From contig CAWEAZ010000032.1 of assembly GCA_963807155.1 (NCBI GenBank), positions 62,001 to 126,000 on the forward strand: a stretch of DNA of 64,000 bases. Reading direction: 5' to 3'. Source of the DNA: JACCZX01 sp963807155 (GTDB lineage: Bacteria; Pseudomonadota; Gammaproteobacteria; Burkholderiales; Burkholderiaceae_F). Positions within the stretch are counted from its first letter, which is position 1. Each line of letters begins with the position of its first letter. Below the pieces are notes generated by a model, which was not told where the DNA came from, did not search any database, and saw only the letters and a list, made by a program, of their open reading frames with translations. Positions 1-9,017 of this stretch are shown here, piece after piece. A program made the translations under genes and the position numbers.

Positions 1-353
1 TTTGGGCTGTTGAGCTCGCGACCGTTGTACGTACTGGCAATGACGCTCAGTTGCCCGTTGGCTTCGAGGCGCGTCACGCGGCTGGTAGCGTGCTCACAAC
101 TCAGCAGCCGGCCCTCGCGATCCCAGGTCAGACCCGTTGGATTTGTTGCTCGGCTTGCGAAACTCCTCGACGCCTTTGCTACGCGCTCCACTGATACATC
201 GTGTCGGCGGGAATGTCGCTGAAGATCAGACGGCTGCTGCGCGGCGTCCCACACCGGACCTTCGGTGAAAAGAAAGTTGTCGGCCAGGCACTCGAAGGTC
301 AGCGACGAGCCGACGACGTTGGCAAAGCGCTTGTCACGAATCTCGACGCTCAT
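1..353 (-). CDS. SMP-30/gluconolactonase family protein, partial and frameshifted
   Basis: This is the 5' part of an SMP-30/LRE-type beta-propeller hydrolase, a family that opens sugar or organic-acid lactones. The gene continues past the left edge of the window. From the ATG at 353 the reading gives FTEGPVWD, then SRLIFSDIPADTMYQWS in a second frame, and GLTWDREGRLL plus ATSRVTRLEANGQL in a third; all are typical of the family. At least two 1-nt indels fall between about 175 and 240. The start overlaps the tautomerase stop (ATGA), so it is the last visible gene of the liv operon. The substrate is unknown; the neighbouring tautomerase suggests lactone or enol-acid catabolism. Confidence 0.75.
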   Translation of the reverse strand, partial: MSVEIRDKRFANVVGSSLTFECLADNFLFTEGPVWDAAQQPSDLQRHSRRHDVSVERVAKASRSFASRATNPTGLTWDREGRLLSCEHATSRVTRLEANGQLSVIASTYNGRELNSP

Positions 354-553
354 AGCTTGCCTGCCTTCTTCAGCGAATCGACCGTGGCGCCGCCGACGTA
401 CCAGTCTTCAGACGTCACGTCTTCGAAGACGACCCAAATCGCCTCCTTTGGAAGCGAAGCCAGCTCGCTGATTGCGGCCGTTACGCGCCGCGACATCTCG
501 TCCTTCCGCTCCTGCGGATGGCCCTTCAGAATCTTGATCGTGACAAATGGCAT
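350..553 (-). CDS. 4-oxalocrotonate tautomerase family protein
   Basis: A small tautomerase of about 67 residues, the usual size for the 4-oxalocrotonate tautomerase family. I chose the ATG at 553 because it gives MPFVTIKI; the family uses the N-terminal proline left after Met removal as the catalytic base. Longer in-frame starts upstream would bury that proline. These enzymes ketonise enol intermediates of aromatic or organic-acid breakdown in the cytoplasm. The gene lies 32 bp after livF and overlaps the SMP-30 gene by 4 bp, which supports cotranscription with the transporter. The substrate cannot be read from sequence. Confidence 0.85.
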   Translation of the reverse strand: MPFVTIKILKGHPQERKDEMSRRVTAAISELASLPKEAIWVVFEDVTSEDWYVGGATVDSLKKAGKL

Positions 554-585
554 GCGGCTCTCCCGTGGTTCGGATTTAACGATGG

Positions 586-1293
586 TCAAAGCGTCAGCAA
601 GCGATCGCGCAGCGCGGAGTCGTCGCGCAACGCTGATGCGGGGCCCGAGTGGATCACCGAGCCCTTTTCCAAAACGTAGACGTGATCAGCAAGTGCGAGC
701 GAGAACGCGATTCCCTGCTCGGCGAGAAGAATCGTCAAACCGTCATCTTTCAGTCTTCGCACCTGCTCGAGCAGACTGTCGACGACCATCGGCGCCAGAC
801 CTTCCGACGGCTCGTCCAACAGCAGAAGCTCGGGATTGCACATCAGAGTGCGCGCGATCGTGAGCATCTGCTGTTCGCCGCCGGATAGGAAACTCGCGCG
901 CCGGTCGCGCAGCGTCGCTAGCGTTGGAAAGAGCTGCCAGGCAGCATCGATCGTCCAGCGCCCCGGCCGTCGTGCGGCGCGGCTTGCCACTTCCAGATTT
1001 TCTTGCACCGAGAGTTCACCGAACACACGCCGGTCTTCGGGTACGTAACCGATGCCGGCGCGTGCGATGCGGTCAGCGCGCCAACCGGTGATCCCTGTGC
1101 CTTTCCATGAGACGCGTCCCTGCGATGGAGGATTCAACCCCATGATCGATCGCATCACTGTGGATTTACCCACCCCGTTGCGTCCCAGCAGGCATACACA
1201 CTGTCCATGCTCGACCGTGATCGAAACGTCGAACAAAGCGCGCGACAGCCCGTAGTAGGTGCTGATCGTGTCGACTTCGAGCACTGCGCTCAC
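586..1293 (-). CDS. livF: Branched-chain amino acid-type ABC transporter ATP-binding protein LivF
   Basis: A 235-residue ABC ATPase, the normal LivF length. It has Walker A GRNGVGKST, the signature LSGGEQQM, Walker B LLLLDEP and the LivF-typical GYVPEDRRVF. I chose the GTG at 1293, which overlaps the LivG stop (GTGA); the longer frame upstream has no LivF-like sequence. It would power uptake with LivG, LivH and LivM from the periplasmic binding protein encoded upstream. In this operon, with an IclR regulator and lactone/tautomerase enzymes, the substrate may be a carboxylate rather than an amino acid; that is inference. Confidence 0.92.
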   Translation of the reverse strand: MSAVLEVDTISTYYGLSRALFDVSITVEHGQCVCLLGRNGVGKSTVMRSIMGLNPPSQGRVSWKGTGITGWRADRIARAGIGYVPEDRRVFGELSVQENLEVASRAARRPGRWTIDAAWQLFPTLATLRDRRASFLSGGEQQMLTIARTLMCNPELLLLDEPSEGLAPMVVDSLLEQVRRLKDDGLTILLAEQGIAFSLALADHVYVLEKGSVIHSGPASALRDDSALRDRLLTL

Positions 1294-2029
1294 CTGCGCT
1301 CCCCGAGGTAGACGCGCCGCACTTCTTTGTTGGCGCGGATGTCGGCCGGCGCTCCTTCGGCGATCACACGACCCTGATGCAGGACTGTGATCGAATCGGC
1401 GGCCGAGAAGACAACGTCCATGTCGTGCTCGGTGAAAAGCAGCGTCAATTCGCGCTCGCCAGCGATGCGGCGCAGAAGCTGCATCGACTCGCGCGTCTCG
1501 GCGACGGACATGCCTGCAGTGGGCTCGTCCAGCAACAGCAAATTCGGGTTGCCGGCGAGCGCGATGCCGAGCTCGAGCTGCTTCTGGTTGCCGTGCGACA
1601 GCGTCGCCGCCAGCCACATTGGACTTGTCGTGAAAGGTTGACGTCGCGCAGCAGTGATTCGGCTTCACTGCGGTACAGGTCGTCCGCGCGTGTCCATAGA
1701 TCGCGACCGCGCCGGTGATGTGCGATCAATGCCGCCTGCACGTTCTCGAAGACCGAGAGCTTCGGAAAGATGTTCGTGCGTTGAAACGACCTCGCCACGC
1801 CGAGCGCGCAAAGACGGTGCGGCGCGATGCCGGAGACGTCGCGTCCGTTCAGGCGCACGGTGCCGGCGTCAGCGTGCAGGTGTCCGGTGATCAGATTGAA
1901 CAACGTCGACTTGCCGGCGCCGTTGGGTCCGATGATCGCGACCACTTGATGACGTTGAACGTCGAGGTTGACATCGTCGATTGCAACCACGCCGCCGAAG
2001 GCGCGCTTCAGACCCCGCACCTCAAGCAT
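1290..2029 (-). CDS. livG: Branched-chain amino acid-type ABC transporter ATP-binding protein LivG (frameshifted)
   Basis: ABC ATPase of about 245 residues split by one apparent indel near 1620-1640. The first half (from 2029) holds Walker A GPNGAGKST and the LivG-like FQRTNIFPKLSVFENV. The second half holds the signature LSHGNQKQLELGIALAG, Walker B LLLLDEPTAGM and the H-loop TEHDMDVV. Together they form one complete LivG. The start ATG overlaps the corrected end of livM. The break is most simply a sequencing error, because both halves are otherwise well conserved. Confidence 0.9.
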
Positions 2030-2998
2030 GGCGCTTCGCTCGCAACCGCGCGCGCAATGAGGTCAGCGCGCCCAGAATTCCGCCGGGGAAAACAAACAAC
2101 AGAGTGATCAGCACGGATGCCCATCACCAGCGGCCAGTACTGCGTCAGCGATGAGATCTGATGATTGAGCAGCGTCAGCGCTGCCGCCCCGACGGCCGGA
2201 CCCCAGAATGATCCGATGCCGCCGAGGATCGCCATGATCAGAACTTCGGCCGAGCGCGACCAATAAGCGATGTCGGGGAAGACGCCGCGATTAAAGACGC
2301 CGAAGAGCGCACCTGCCAGCCCTGCAAAGCCGCCGGCGATGGCGAACGCAGCCACCTGATACAGGCGCACATTAATTCCAACGAACTCGGCGCGCTCTGG
2401 ATTCTCCCGAATTGCGGTCAGCACCCGGCCAAACGGCGACCTGACAATGCGGCGCAAGAGAAAGAAGCACACGCCGGTCACGATCATCACGAGCAAGAAG
2501 TAATGATCCGCCGTGCGCAGGCTTCCGAGCAGCGGCCACGAGGACAGGAATCCGAAGTCGGGGTAGGGAACGTTCGACAATCCCTGCTCGCCGCCTGTGA
2601 CCGCGTTCCATTTGAAGCAGACCGCCCACACGATCTGCGCGAACGCCAGCGTCAGCATTGCGAAGTAAATGCGGGTCGAGCGCACGCAGAAAAATCCAAA
2701 CACAACCGCGAAGCCCGCCGCCGCGGCGCCGGCCACAATCAGCGCCGCGGGAAACGGAACGCCGTGCGTCTTCATCAGAATGGCGCAGGTGTACGCGCCG
2801 ATGCCGAAATAGGCTGCGTGCCCGAACGAGACAAGTCCGGTGTAGCCGAGCAGCAGATTCAGGCTCACCGCGAACAGCGCGAGGATCACGATCTCAGTCG
2901 CGAGAAACGTATAGAAGCGTGTTCCGAGCCACGGCACCAGCAGCAGCACAAGCCACAGCAGCGGCAGGCCAAGGGACGCGGCGCAGCGCGGTTCTCAT
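2022..2998 (-). CDS. livM: Branched-chain amino acid-type ABC transporter permease LivM (frameshifted)
   Basis: Inner-membrane permease with many hydrophobic segments, including the LivM-typical GYTGLVSFGHAAYFGIGAY and ILGGIGSFWGPAVGA. Two indels are apparent. One near 2972 separates the start (MRTALRRV, ATG at 2998 overlapping the livH stop as ATGA) from LGLPLLWLV. One near 2115 hides the true C-terminus VLITLLFVFPGGILGALTS, which ends at 2022 inside the livG start. Without these breaks the gene encodes about 325 residues. It would pair with LivH to form the transport channel. Confidence 0.88.
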
Positions 2999-3879
2999 GA
3001 CAGCGGTCGCCCCATCAAGCCGGCGGGACGAACGATCAGCACGATCGCCATCAGCGCGAACACCGCGAATATCGAGAAGCCCGGCAGCACCAGAATGCCG
3101 AACGCGAGCACCTGTCCGAAGATGATCGCGCCGAGGAATGTTCCCCAAAACGATCCGAGGCCGCCGATCACGACGACGATGAACGCCTCGACGATGATTT
3201 CGACATCCATGCCGGGCACGATGCTGCGGACCGGCGTGACCAGCGCGCCGCCAAGCCCCGCGAGAAACGATCCGCCCATGAACATCAGCGTGTAGAGGCG
3301 GCCGACGTCGGCTCCCAGCGCCGCGAGCATCTCGCGGTCATAAGCAGCAGCGCGGATCATGCGGCCGACGCTCGTGCGGCTCAGCAGCAGCCAGCAGCCG
3401 ACCGCGATCAGTGGGCCCAGCACGATGATGAAGAAGTTGTAGTAGGGAACGATCGCTCCGAGGAACTGAAAGCTGCCGGTCAGACCGGCTGGGCGCGGCA
3501 TCGCGAGCTGCTGCGTGCCCCAGGTGATGCGCGCGATGTCGCCGAGAATCAGCACCAGCGCGTAGGTCAGCAACAGCTGATACAGATCTTCTTTGCCATA
3601 GAGGCGGCGCAGAAAGAATCGCTCGATCACGCCACCGATGATTGCAACTCCAGCCGCTGCGCCGAGCACCGCGAGCCAGAAGCTTCCGGTCGCCGGCCCC
3701 AGCCATTGCATCATCTGCCACGCCAGATAGGCGCCCAGCATGTAGAACGAGCCGTGCGCGAAGTTGAGCACGCGCAGTACGCCGAATACCACCGACAGAC
3801 CGGAAGCAACGATGAACAGGAACATCGCGGCCGTCAGTCCGCTCAGCGCCTGCCCAACTATGAACGAGGTATCGAACAC
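2995..3879 (-). CDS. livH: Branched-chain amino acid-type ABC transporter permease LivH
   Basis: Intact 294-residue inner-membrane permease of the LivH family. Hallmarks are LRVLNFAHGSFYMLGAY near the N-terminus and VVVIGGLGSFWGTFLGA near the C-terminus, the region that contacts the ATPases. It sits 52 bp downstream of the IclR gene and overlaps livM by 4 bp. Its length and alternating hydrophobic segments match a complete protein. Confidence 0.93.
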   Translation of the reverse strand: MFDTSFIVGQALSGLTAAMFLFIVASGLSVVFGVLRVLNFAHGSFYMLGAYLAWQMMQWLGPATGSFWLAVLGAAAGVAIIGGVIERFFLRRLYGKEDLYQLLLTYALVLILGDIARITWGTQQLAMPRPAGLTGSFQFLGAIVPYYNFFIIVLGPLIAVGCWLLLSRTSVGRMIRAAAYDREMLAALGADVGRLYTLMFMGGSFLAGLGGALVTPVRSIVPGMDVEIIVEAFIVVVIGGLGSFWGTFLGAIIFGQVLAFGILVLPGFSIFAVFALMAIVLIVRPAGLMGRPLS

Positions 3880-3931
3880 AATGACCGTTCGGTTGTCGAT
3901 CAGTCGCGATTCGGCGAACGCATAGCTCGCC

Positions 3932-4729
3932 CTAACTGCCGATCAGCCCGAGTGGCGGCGAGATCAGGCTGGCCCGTTCGAGCAGCAGATCGCGCCAGCG
4001 CGGAACCAGGCTGCGACGGAATCGGATCTTCGGCATCGCCATGCTGATCGCCGCCACGACCGTCGCGTTGTTCGGCTCGCGTACCGGCACGCTGATACAG
4101 CACAGGTTCGCGGCGTACTCCTCGACGTCGAGCGCGTAACCCTGCGTGCGCACCAGCGCCAGCTCACGCTGCAGCTTCGCTTTAGACGTGAGGGTCTGCG
4201 GCGTAAACGCCTGCAAATTCACCGTCTGCAGGTAGCTCGTCAGCGCATCGGCCGCGAGACCCGACAGCAGTACTTTGCCAGTTGCCGTGCAATACGCCGG
4301 TTCGCGCTGCGCAGTGCGCATCGATGCACTGACCACGTGCTGACCGTCGGCCTTGCACAGCTGCACGATCTCGCCCTGACTCAGGATCACGAGGTAAGTC
4401 GTCTCGCCGACGGCATCGCGCAGCGCTTCGAGATGCGGTCGCGCGATCCCAGCGAGATCGCTGCCTTTCAGATAATCGCTCGCAAGCTGATACAGGCGCG
4501 GACCCATCACGTAGCCGCGATGCCCCGGGTCCTGCTCGACGTATCCGCGGCGGACCAGTGTCTGCAGCTGACGAAACGCGGTGCTCACGTTGAATCCGGT
4601 TGCGCGCGCAATGTCCGACACGCTGACCGGACCGCGCGCCGATCCAAGGTGCTCGAGAATGTCGAGCACCTTGGAAACGCTCTTGACGGCATCGGGCTCG
4701 GTTCGGGTCTTCGGCCTTCCTCCCGGCAT
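3932..4729 (-). CDS. IclR family transcriptional regulator
   Basis: A 265-residue regulator with an N-terminal winged helix-turn-helix (about residues 16-75, VSVSDIARATGFNVSTAFRQ) followed by the IclR effector-binding domain (ETTYLVILSQGEIV, YCTATGKVLLSGL, AISMAMPKIRF). IclR proteins usually repress or activate catabolic and transport genes in response to a small carboxylate or aromatic ligand. It lies inside the liv operon, 9 bp after the binding-protein gene and before livH, so it probably regulates its own operon. A 21-bp palindrome next to the livK promoter is a candidate operator. Confidence 0.92.
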   Translation of the reverse strand: MPGGRPKTRTEPDAVKSVSKVLDILEHLGSARGPVSVSDIARATGFNVSTAFRQLQTLVRRGYVEQDPGHRGYVMGPRLYQLASDYLKGSDLAGIARPHLEALRDAVGETTYLVILSQGEIVQLCKADGQHVVSASMRTAQREPAYCTATGKVLLSGLAADALTSYLQTVNLQAFTPQTLTSKAKLQRELALVRTQGYALDVEEYAANLCCISVPVREPNNATVVAAISMAMPKIRFRRSLVPRWRDLLLERASLISPPLGLIGS

Positions 4730-4738
4730 GCCTGATCG

Positions 4739-5935
4739 TCAATCCATGAAAGGAGCCGGGTCGACGTAGGTCGGCGGGCTCATCACGGCAAACGGGTACT
4801 TCGGGTCCTTGGTCATCTTGCCCCAGAACTGCGCGCGATTGGCCTGTTGATCCTTGCTCCGAATCGTCTGCTTGCCGATCGGCGTATCGACGGTGAGGTT
4901 GAGCATCGCCTTGGCGACTCTCTCTGAATCCGTGCTGTTGGCTTTCTGGATTGCAGCTGTCAACACTTGCATGCCGATATAGCCGGTGATGGGCCACGAG
5001 GCAGGATGCTCTTCCTTCAAGAAGACGCGAAGACGCTGCGTGTAGTCCTTGTGCGCCGGCCCACCGTCCCAGTTGAACGCGTCATACGCGTTGGCATAGA
5101 TGCCTACCGGGTAATCGTCGCCCATCGCTTTCGCTGTTTCGATTGCGCCGGCCTCGCCCGCGGCGACCACGTTGTTCTTAACCGCGTCGAAGTAGTTGAG
5201 CGGCTTCGCCTGCTTGACGAAGGTCACGAAATGTCCTCCCCAGAGGCTGGTGAACACCGCCTCCGGCTTCTTGGCCATCTGCGCATTGATGAAGGGCGTG
5301 TAGTCGGCTTCGCCGAGCTTCGGCCACTGCTGGTCCACGATTTCGATGTCCGGTCGCAGCTTCTTCAGATGGGCGACGAACGCGCGCGTCACGTCCTGGC
5401 CGAACGCATAATCCTGGCTCATCGTCGCCACGCGCTTCACGTGGGTCCACTTCGCCATGATCTCGGCCGCGGAACGGCCTTCAATGGTCGTGTTGGAAGC
5501 CGTGCGGAAGACGTAAGGGTGCAGGTTGGCGGGTGTGACGAGCTGATCGGTCTTCACGACCGGCACCACGAACACGATCTTGTTTTCCTTCGCGACCGGC
5601 GAGACGGCCGGCCCCTCGGCAGAGGTGAGCGTGCCGACCAGGAAGTCGACGTTCTCGCGCAGGATCAAATCGCGTGCGACGCGCACGGCCTCGTCGGCGT
5701 TGCCCTTCGTGTCGCGCACGACAAGCTCCAGCTTGCGCCCGAGCACGCCGCCTTTGGCGTTGATCTCCTCGACGTACATCTGTGCGCCCTTCAACGAAGG
5801 TTCGCCGATCAGAGCGCCCGGGCCGGAAAGAATCACTGGATATCCAATGCGGATGTTCTTCTGCGCGGCCGCCGGTCCCGCGCCCAGAGTCATACCGGCG
5901 ATGAGAAGTGAAGCGCTTAGCTTTCTCCAGTTCAT
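4739..5935 (-). CDS. ABC transporter substrate-binding protein (LivK-like, periplasmic binding fold I)
   Basis: A 398-residue periplasmic binding protein. Residues 1-24 form a signal peptide ending AAA-Q, followed by the LivK-family opening IRIGYPVILSGPGALIG and later FLVGTLTSAEGPAVSPVA. It captures the substrate for the LivHMGF system. It is the first gene of the operon, with a Shine-Dalgarno GGAGG 6 nt upstream of ATG 5935 and a promoter at 6024-6052. The wider family binds amino acids, amides, urea or aromatic and aliphatic acids. The IclR and tautomerase neighbours favour a carboxylate, but this is unproven. Confidence 0.92.
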   Translation of the reverse strand: MNWRKLSASLLIAGMTLGAGPAAAQKNIRIGYPVILSGPGALIGEPSLKGAQMYVEEINAKGGVLGRKLELVVRDTKGNADEAVRVARDLILRENVDFLVGTLTSAEGPAVSPVAKENKIVFVVPVVKTDQLVTPANLHPYVFRTASNTTIEGRSAAEIMAKWTHVKRVATMSQDYAFGQDVTRAFVAHLKKLRPDIEIVDQQWPKLGEADYTPFINAQMAKKPEAVFTSLWGGHFVTFVKQAKPLNYFDAVKNNVVAAGEAGAIETAKAMGDDYPVGIYANAYDAFNWDGGPAHKDYTQRLRVFLKEEHPASWPITGYIGMQVLTAAIQKANSTDSERVAKAMLNLTVDTPIGKQTIRSKDQQANRAQFWGKMTKDPKYPFAVMSPPTYVDPAPFMD

Positions 5936-5984
5936 GGTTGCCTCCTTCGGCGGTGGTTTTATGCCGGCTTGTGAAGAGCTGGCT

Positions 5985-6005
5985 GTTTTGCGTCATGCGC
6001 AAAAC
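5985..6005. promoter_or_regulatory. Candidate IclR operator palindrome
   Basis: Perfect 8-bp inverted arms GTTTTGCG / CGCAAAAC are separated by 5 bp. The centre (5995) lies about 20 bp downstream of the predicted transcription start and 60 bp before the livK ATG, a position suited to repression. IclR-type operators are often palindromes of this size. The assignment to the operon's own IclR protein is inference. Confidence 0.55.
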
Positions 6006-6023
6006 TTTGTCGATTCTCGAAAA

Positions 6024-6052
6024 AGGCTAAGAGCCGGGCGGCCCGTTGTCAA
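6024..6052 (-). promoter_or_regulatory. Sigma70 promoter for livK operon
   Basis: On the minus strand a consensus -35 TTGACA (6052-6047) is followed after exactly 17 bp by TAGCCT (6029-6024). Transcription would start near 6017, giving a leader of about 80 nt. The promoter begins 10 bp after the dioxygenase stop codon, so the liv operon can be transcribed separately from the upstream TRAP operon. Confidence 0.6.
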
Positions 6053-6062
6053 GGAGTGTTCG

Positions 6063-6917
6063 TCAGCGGATGGAGCTGACCGGCTCTTTCACGGTGATGC
6101 GCCACAGCGTGCGCGCATCGGCCGGATCGATCAGCGTGGCCGAATGCAACAGCGACGCGTTGTCCCAGATCACCAGATCGCCGACGCCGTACTTGAGCCG
6201 ATAAACGTACTTCGGCTGCGTCGCGTGCGCCTTCAACTCGTCGAGCAGTGCGATCGCCTCGTCGTCGGGCATGCCTTCGATGCCGAACGAGCTGCCCGAC
6301 ACCGCATACAGCGCCTTACGGCCAGTCACCGGGTGTGCGCGCGCAATGCGGTGCTTGACCCAGTTCATTCTGTTTTTCTGCTCGTCGGTCAGCACCGACG
6401 CGACCGTGCGCGACGCTTCGTTCAAGTCGTCGCGGTTGCCGTAGTGGTGCAGCCCGATCAGATTCTCGATGCGCGCCTTCATCGTCGCGGACAGATCGTC
6501 GTACGCCGCGTACTGGTTGGCGAACAGCGTGTCGCCGCCGACCTTCGGCACGACGAGCGAGTACACCGTCGTGCAGCGCGCGGGGACATCCAGATACGAG
6601 TAGTCGGTATGGAAGTAGGTCCCGGCGTCTGCAAGGCCGGTCGGAACGCCATCCTTGATCACGTTCGACAGGATCAGGATGTCGGCGCACGCGGGATGGT
6701 GGAACTGGTCGATGACGTGCGGCTCGGGCGGACCAAAGCGCCGCGCAAATGCGTGGAACTGCGAAGGCGTCAGCCGCTGGCCGCGAAATACCAGCACCTG
6801 GCCGGCGAAAAACGCGCTCTCGATCTCCTTGAACGCGTCGTCGGTCAGCGGCGACGCAAGATCGATTCCATCAGCCTCGACGCCGAATCCGTCGGACAGC
6901 TTCCTCAGCTGCAGCAT
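6063..6917 (-). CDS. TauD/TfdA family Fe(II)/2-oxoglutarate dioxygenase
   Basis: An intact 284-residue dioxygenase. The iron triad is visible as HxD in TYFHTDYSYL and the distal histidine in WDNASLLHSA, with the 2-oxoglutarate-binding arginine in ARTLWRI. Enzymes of this family hydroxylate sulfonates, aryloxyacids or other carboxylates, with loss of CO2 from 2-oxoglutarate. I chose ATG 6917 (MLQLRKL), which overlaps the SDR stop by one base (TGATG). It ends a TRAP-SDR-dioxygenase gene set. A truncated homologue lies at the other end of that set, at 10555-10725. Confidence 0.88.
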   Translation of the reverse strand: MLQLRKLSDGFGVEADGIDLASPLTDDAFKEIESAFFAGQVLVFRGQRLTPSQFHAFARRFGPPEPHVIDQFHHPACADILILSNVIKDGVPTGLADAGTYFHTDYSYLDVPARCTTVYSLVVPKVGGDTLFANQYAAYDDLSATMKARIENLIGLHHYGNRDDLNEASRTVASVLTDEQKNRMNWVKHRIARAHPVTGRKALYAVSGSSFGIEGMPDDEAIALLDELKAHATQPKYVYRLKYGVGDLVIWDNASLLHSATLIDPADARTLWRITVKEPVSSIR

Positions 6918-7684
6918 CAGAGCCCGCTTGCGAGGAATCCGCCGTCGACAGTAACAGTCGTGCCAGTAGTGAAGCTGGCCGCGCTGGAGGCAAGGTACAC
7001 AGCAGCACCGACCAGCTCGGAGATTTGTCCGAAGCGACCCATTGGTGTGCGCGCGATCGCAAGCGCCTTGCGTGCGTCGGACATCTTCTTCTCGTTGAGC
7101 GGGGTCATGAAGAAGCCCGGCGCAATCGCGTTGACGCGGACGCCAGAACTCGCCCATTCGGCAGCGAGCGATTGAGTCAGCGACACCACTGCCCACTTGG
7201 TCATTCCATAGACACTGCTGCCCGGCCAGCCGCGGAACGACGACAGCGAGCCAATGTTGATGATGCTGCCATTTTTGCGCTCGACCATGCGGCGGCCGAA
7301 TTCTGTGCAAGCCCAGAACACACCGTCGATGTTGGTACGCATCACCAGTGCATATTCGTCCTCGCTGAAATCGAGTGCCGGCTTGATCACCGTCGTGCCT
7401 TGCGCGTTCAGCAGGATGTCGATCGGACCTTGTTCCGCCCAGATCTGCTCGGCGAAGCGGCGCATCGCGTTCAAGTTGCTGGCGTCAATCGCGTAGCCGG
7501 CGCTTCGCGCGTCCTTCTGCTTGAGCCGCGCGACGCTGGAGTCGATCTTGTTGGTGTCGCGGCTCGCGACCACCACGCGCGCGCCGGCGGCCTGAAAGCC
7601 GAGCGCGATCTCGAGCCCGATTCCGCTGGTGCCGCCGATCACCAGCGCAGTACGACCGTCGAGACTGAAGTTCGCTCCGCTCAC
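6917..7684 (-). CDS. SDR family NAD(P)-dependent oxidoreductase
   Basis: A 255-residue classical short-chain dehydrogenase. It has the cofactor motif GGTSGIG near residue 17, the catalytic serine in IGSLSS, YxxxK as YGMTK, and a C-terminus TVTVDGGFLASGL. It resembles gluconate 5-dehydrogenase and 3-oxoacyl reductase relatives; the substrate is not assignable. It lies between the TRAP permease and the dioxygenase, 10 bp from the former and overlapping the latter, so it probably acts on the imported compound or its hydroxylated product. Confidence 0.9.
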   Translation of the reverse strand: MSGANFSLDGRTALVIGGTSGIGLEIALGFQAAGARVVVASRDTNKIDSSVARLKQKDARSAGYAIDASNLNAMRRFAEQIWAEQGPIDILLNAQGTTVIKPALDFSEDEYALVMRTNIDGVFWACTEFGRRMVERKNGSIINIGSLSSFRGWPGSSVYGMTKWAVVSLTQSLAAEWASSGVRVNAIAPGFFMTPLNEKKMSDARKALAIARTPMGRFGQISELVGAAVYLASSAASFTTGTTVTVDGGFLASGL

Positions 7685-7694
7685 TTGACGCTGC

Positions 7695-9017
7695 TCATTT
7701 CAAAAACTCGGGCGAAATCAATCTTGGCAGGAACAGCGCGATTTCGGGCCAGAGGATCAGCAGCGCCAACACCCCGAGCATCGGGACGAGCATGATCATT
7801 ACATCTTTGAGGACCTCGACCATACGAATCTTTGCAATCGCACAGGCGATCAACAGGCACAGGCCGTAGGGCGGCGTGACCAGCCCGAACGCGAGCGAAA
7901 CGATGCCGACCATTGCAAAGTGCACCGGGTCCATACCCACAGCCATCGCAAGCGGCTGCAGGATGGTGCCGACGATGATGATCGCGGGGATTGCATCCAG
8001 AAAACATCCAACCACCAGGAACACGAAGGCGATGAAGAAGCCGGTCTCGGTCAAGCCCATGTTCCACGCCGACACACCAGCGAGGATCGCCTTCGGGATC
8101 TGGTAATACGCGAGCAGCCACCCGAAGGCCGAAGCGGTGCCGACGCAGAACAGCGCGATGCCCGCGAGCTTGCCGGTATCGAGCAGCGCTTCGTGAAGGC
8201 CCTTCAGGTTCATTTCGCGGTAGACAACGATCGACAGCGCCGCGGCGTACAGCACCGCGATGCACGCCGATTCGGTGGCGGTGAACCAGCCGAAGATCTT
8301 GCCGCCGACGATGATCACCGGCGTCATCAGCGCCGGAATCGCGACCGCAGCGGCGCGCAGCAGCTCGATGAAGGTAGCGCGCGGATAGGTCGGATAGCCG
8401 CGCGCCTTGGCGTAGGCATGGACGGTCGCCATCTGCGCCAGCCCGATCAGCAGCCCCGGAATGATGCCGGCGAGAAACAGCGCGCCGATCGAAACGGTCA
8501 GCACGCCGCCCCAGACGATCATCAGGATCGAAGGCGGAATGATCACCGCCAGCACGGCAGACACCGCGGTGATGGCCACCGAGAACGACCGGTCGTAGCC
8601 TTCCTTGATCTGCGCCTCGATGAAGATCTTTGACTGGCTGGCGGCATCCGCAGTGGAAGAACCCGAAATGCCGGCGAAGAAAATCGACAACACCACATTC
8701 ACCTGCGCCAGGCCGCCCGGAAAGTGCCCGACCAGGTCGCGCGAGAAGCGCATCAGTCGGTTGGTGATTCCGCCGACGTTCATCAGGTTGGCCGTCAGCA
8801 GAAAAAACGGCACTGCCAGCAGGATGAACGAGTTGTATGCATTGAAGGTTTCGCCCATCAACGTCCCCGTGTCGAGGTGCGGCTCGATCAACAGGATCGG
8901 CAGGCACGCCAGACCGAGCGCGAAGGCAATTGGCACGCGCAGGAACATCAGCAAAAAGAACACGCCGAACAAGATCCAGGAAGCAGTGCCGGGACTGAGG
9001 GCGCTGGCGCCGCTCAT
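7695..9017 (-). CDS. dctM: TRAP transporter large permease (DctM family)
   Basis: A 440-residue, multi-spanning DctM permease of normal length. Characteristic stretches are VPFFLLTANLMNVGGI, FAGISGSSTADAA and GLVTPPYGLCLLIAC. I chose ATG 9017 because it overlaps the corrected dctQ stop (ATGA). TRAP systems use an ion gradient rather than ATP to import C4-dicarboxylates, keto acids or aromatic acids, with a DctP binding protein and the small DctQ subunit, both encoded upstream. Confidence 0.93.
   Translation of the reverse strand: MSGASALSPGTASWILFGVFFLLMFLRVPIAFALGLACLPILLIEPHLDTGTLMGETFNAYNSFILLAVPFFLLTANLMNVGGITNRLMRFSRDLVGHFPGGLAQVNVVLSIFFAGISGSSTADAASQSKIFIEAQIKEGYDRSFSVAITAVSAVLAVIIPPSILMIVWGGVLTVSIGALFLAGIIPGLLIGLAQMATVHAYAKARGYPTYPRATFIELLRAAAVAIPALMTPVIIVGGKIFGWFTATESACIAVLYAAALSIVVYREMNLKGLHEALLDTGKLAGIALFCVGTASAFGWLLAYYQIPKAILAGVSAWNMGLTETGFFIAFVFLVVGCFLDAIPAIIIVGTILQPLAMAVGMDPVHFAMVGIVSLAFGLVTPPYGLCLLIACAIAKIRMVEVLKDVMIMLVPMLGVLALLILWPEIALFLPRLISPEFLK

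Noticed and set aside
10..863. Overlapping plus-strand ORFs at the left edge
   Set aside because: They are antisense to SMP-30, tautomerase and livF and have arginine/serine-rich composition typical of shadow frames.
4967..7175. Long plus-strand ORFs of 314 and 531 codons
   Set aside because: They are antisense to livK and the dioxygenase/SDR genes; no family features, and the minus-strand genes are clearly conserved.
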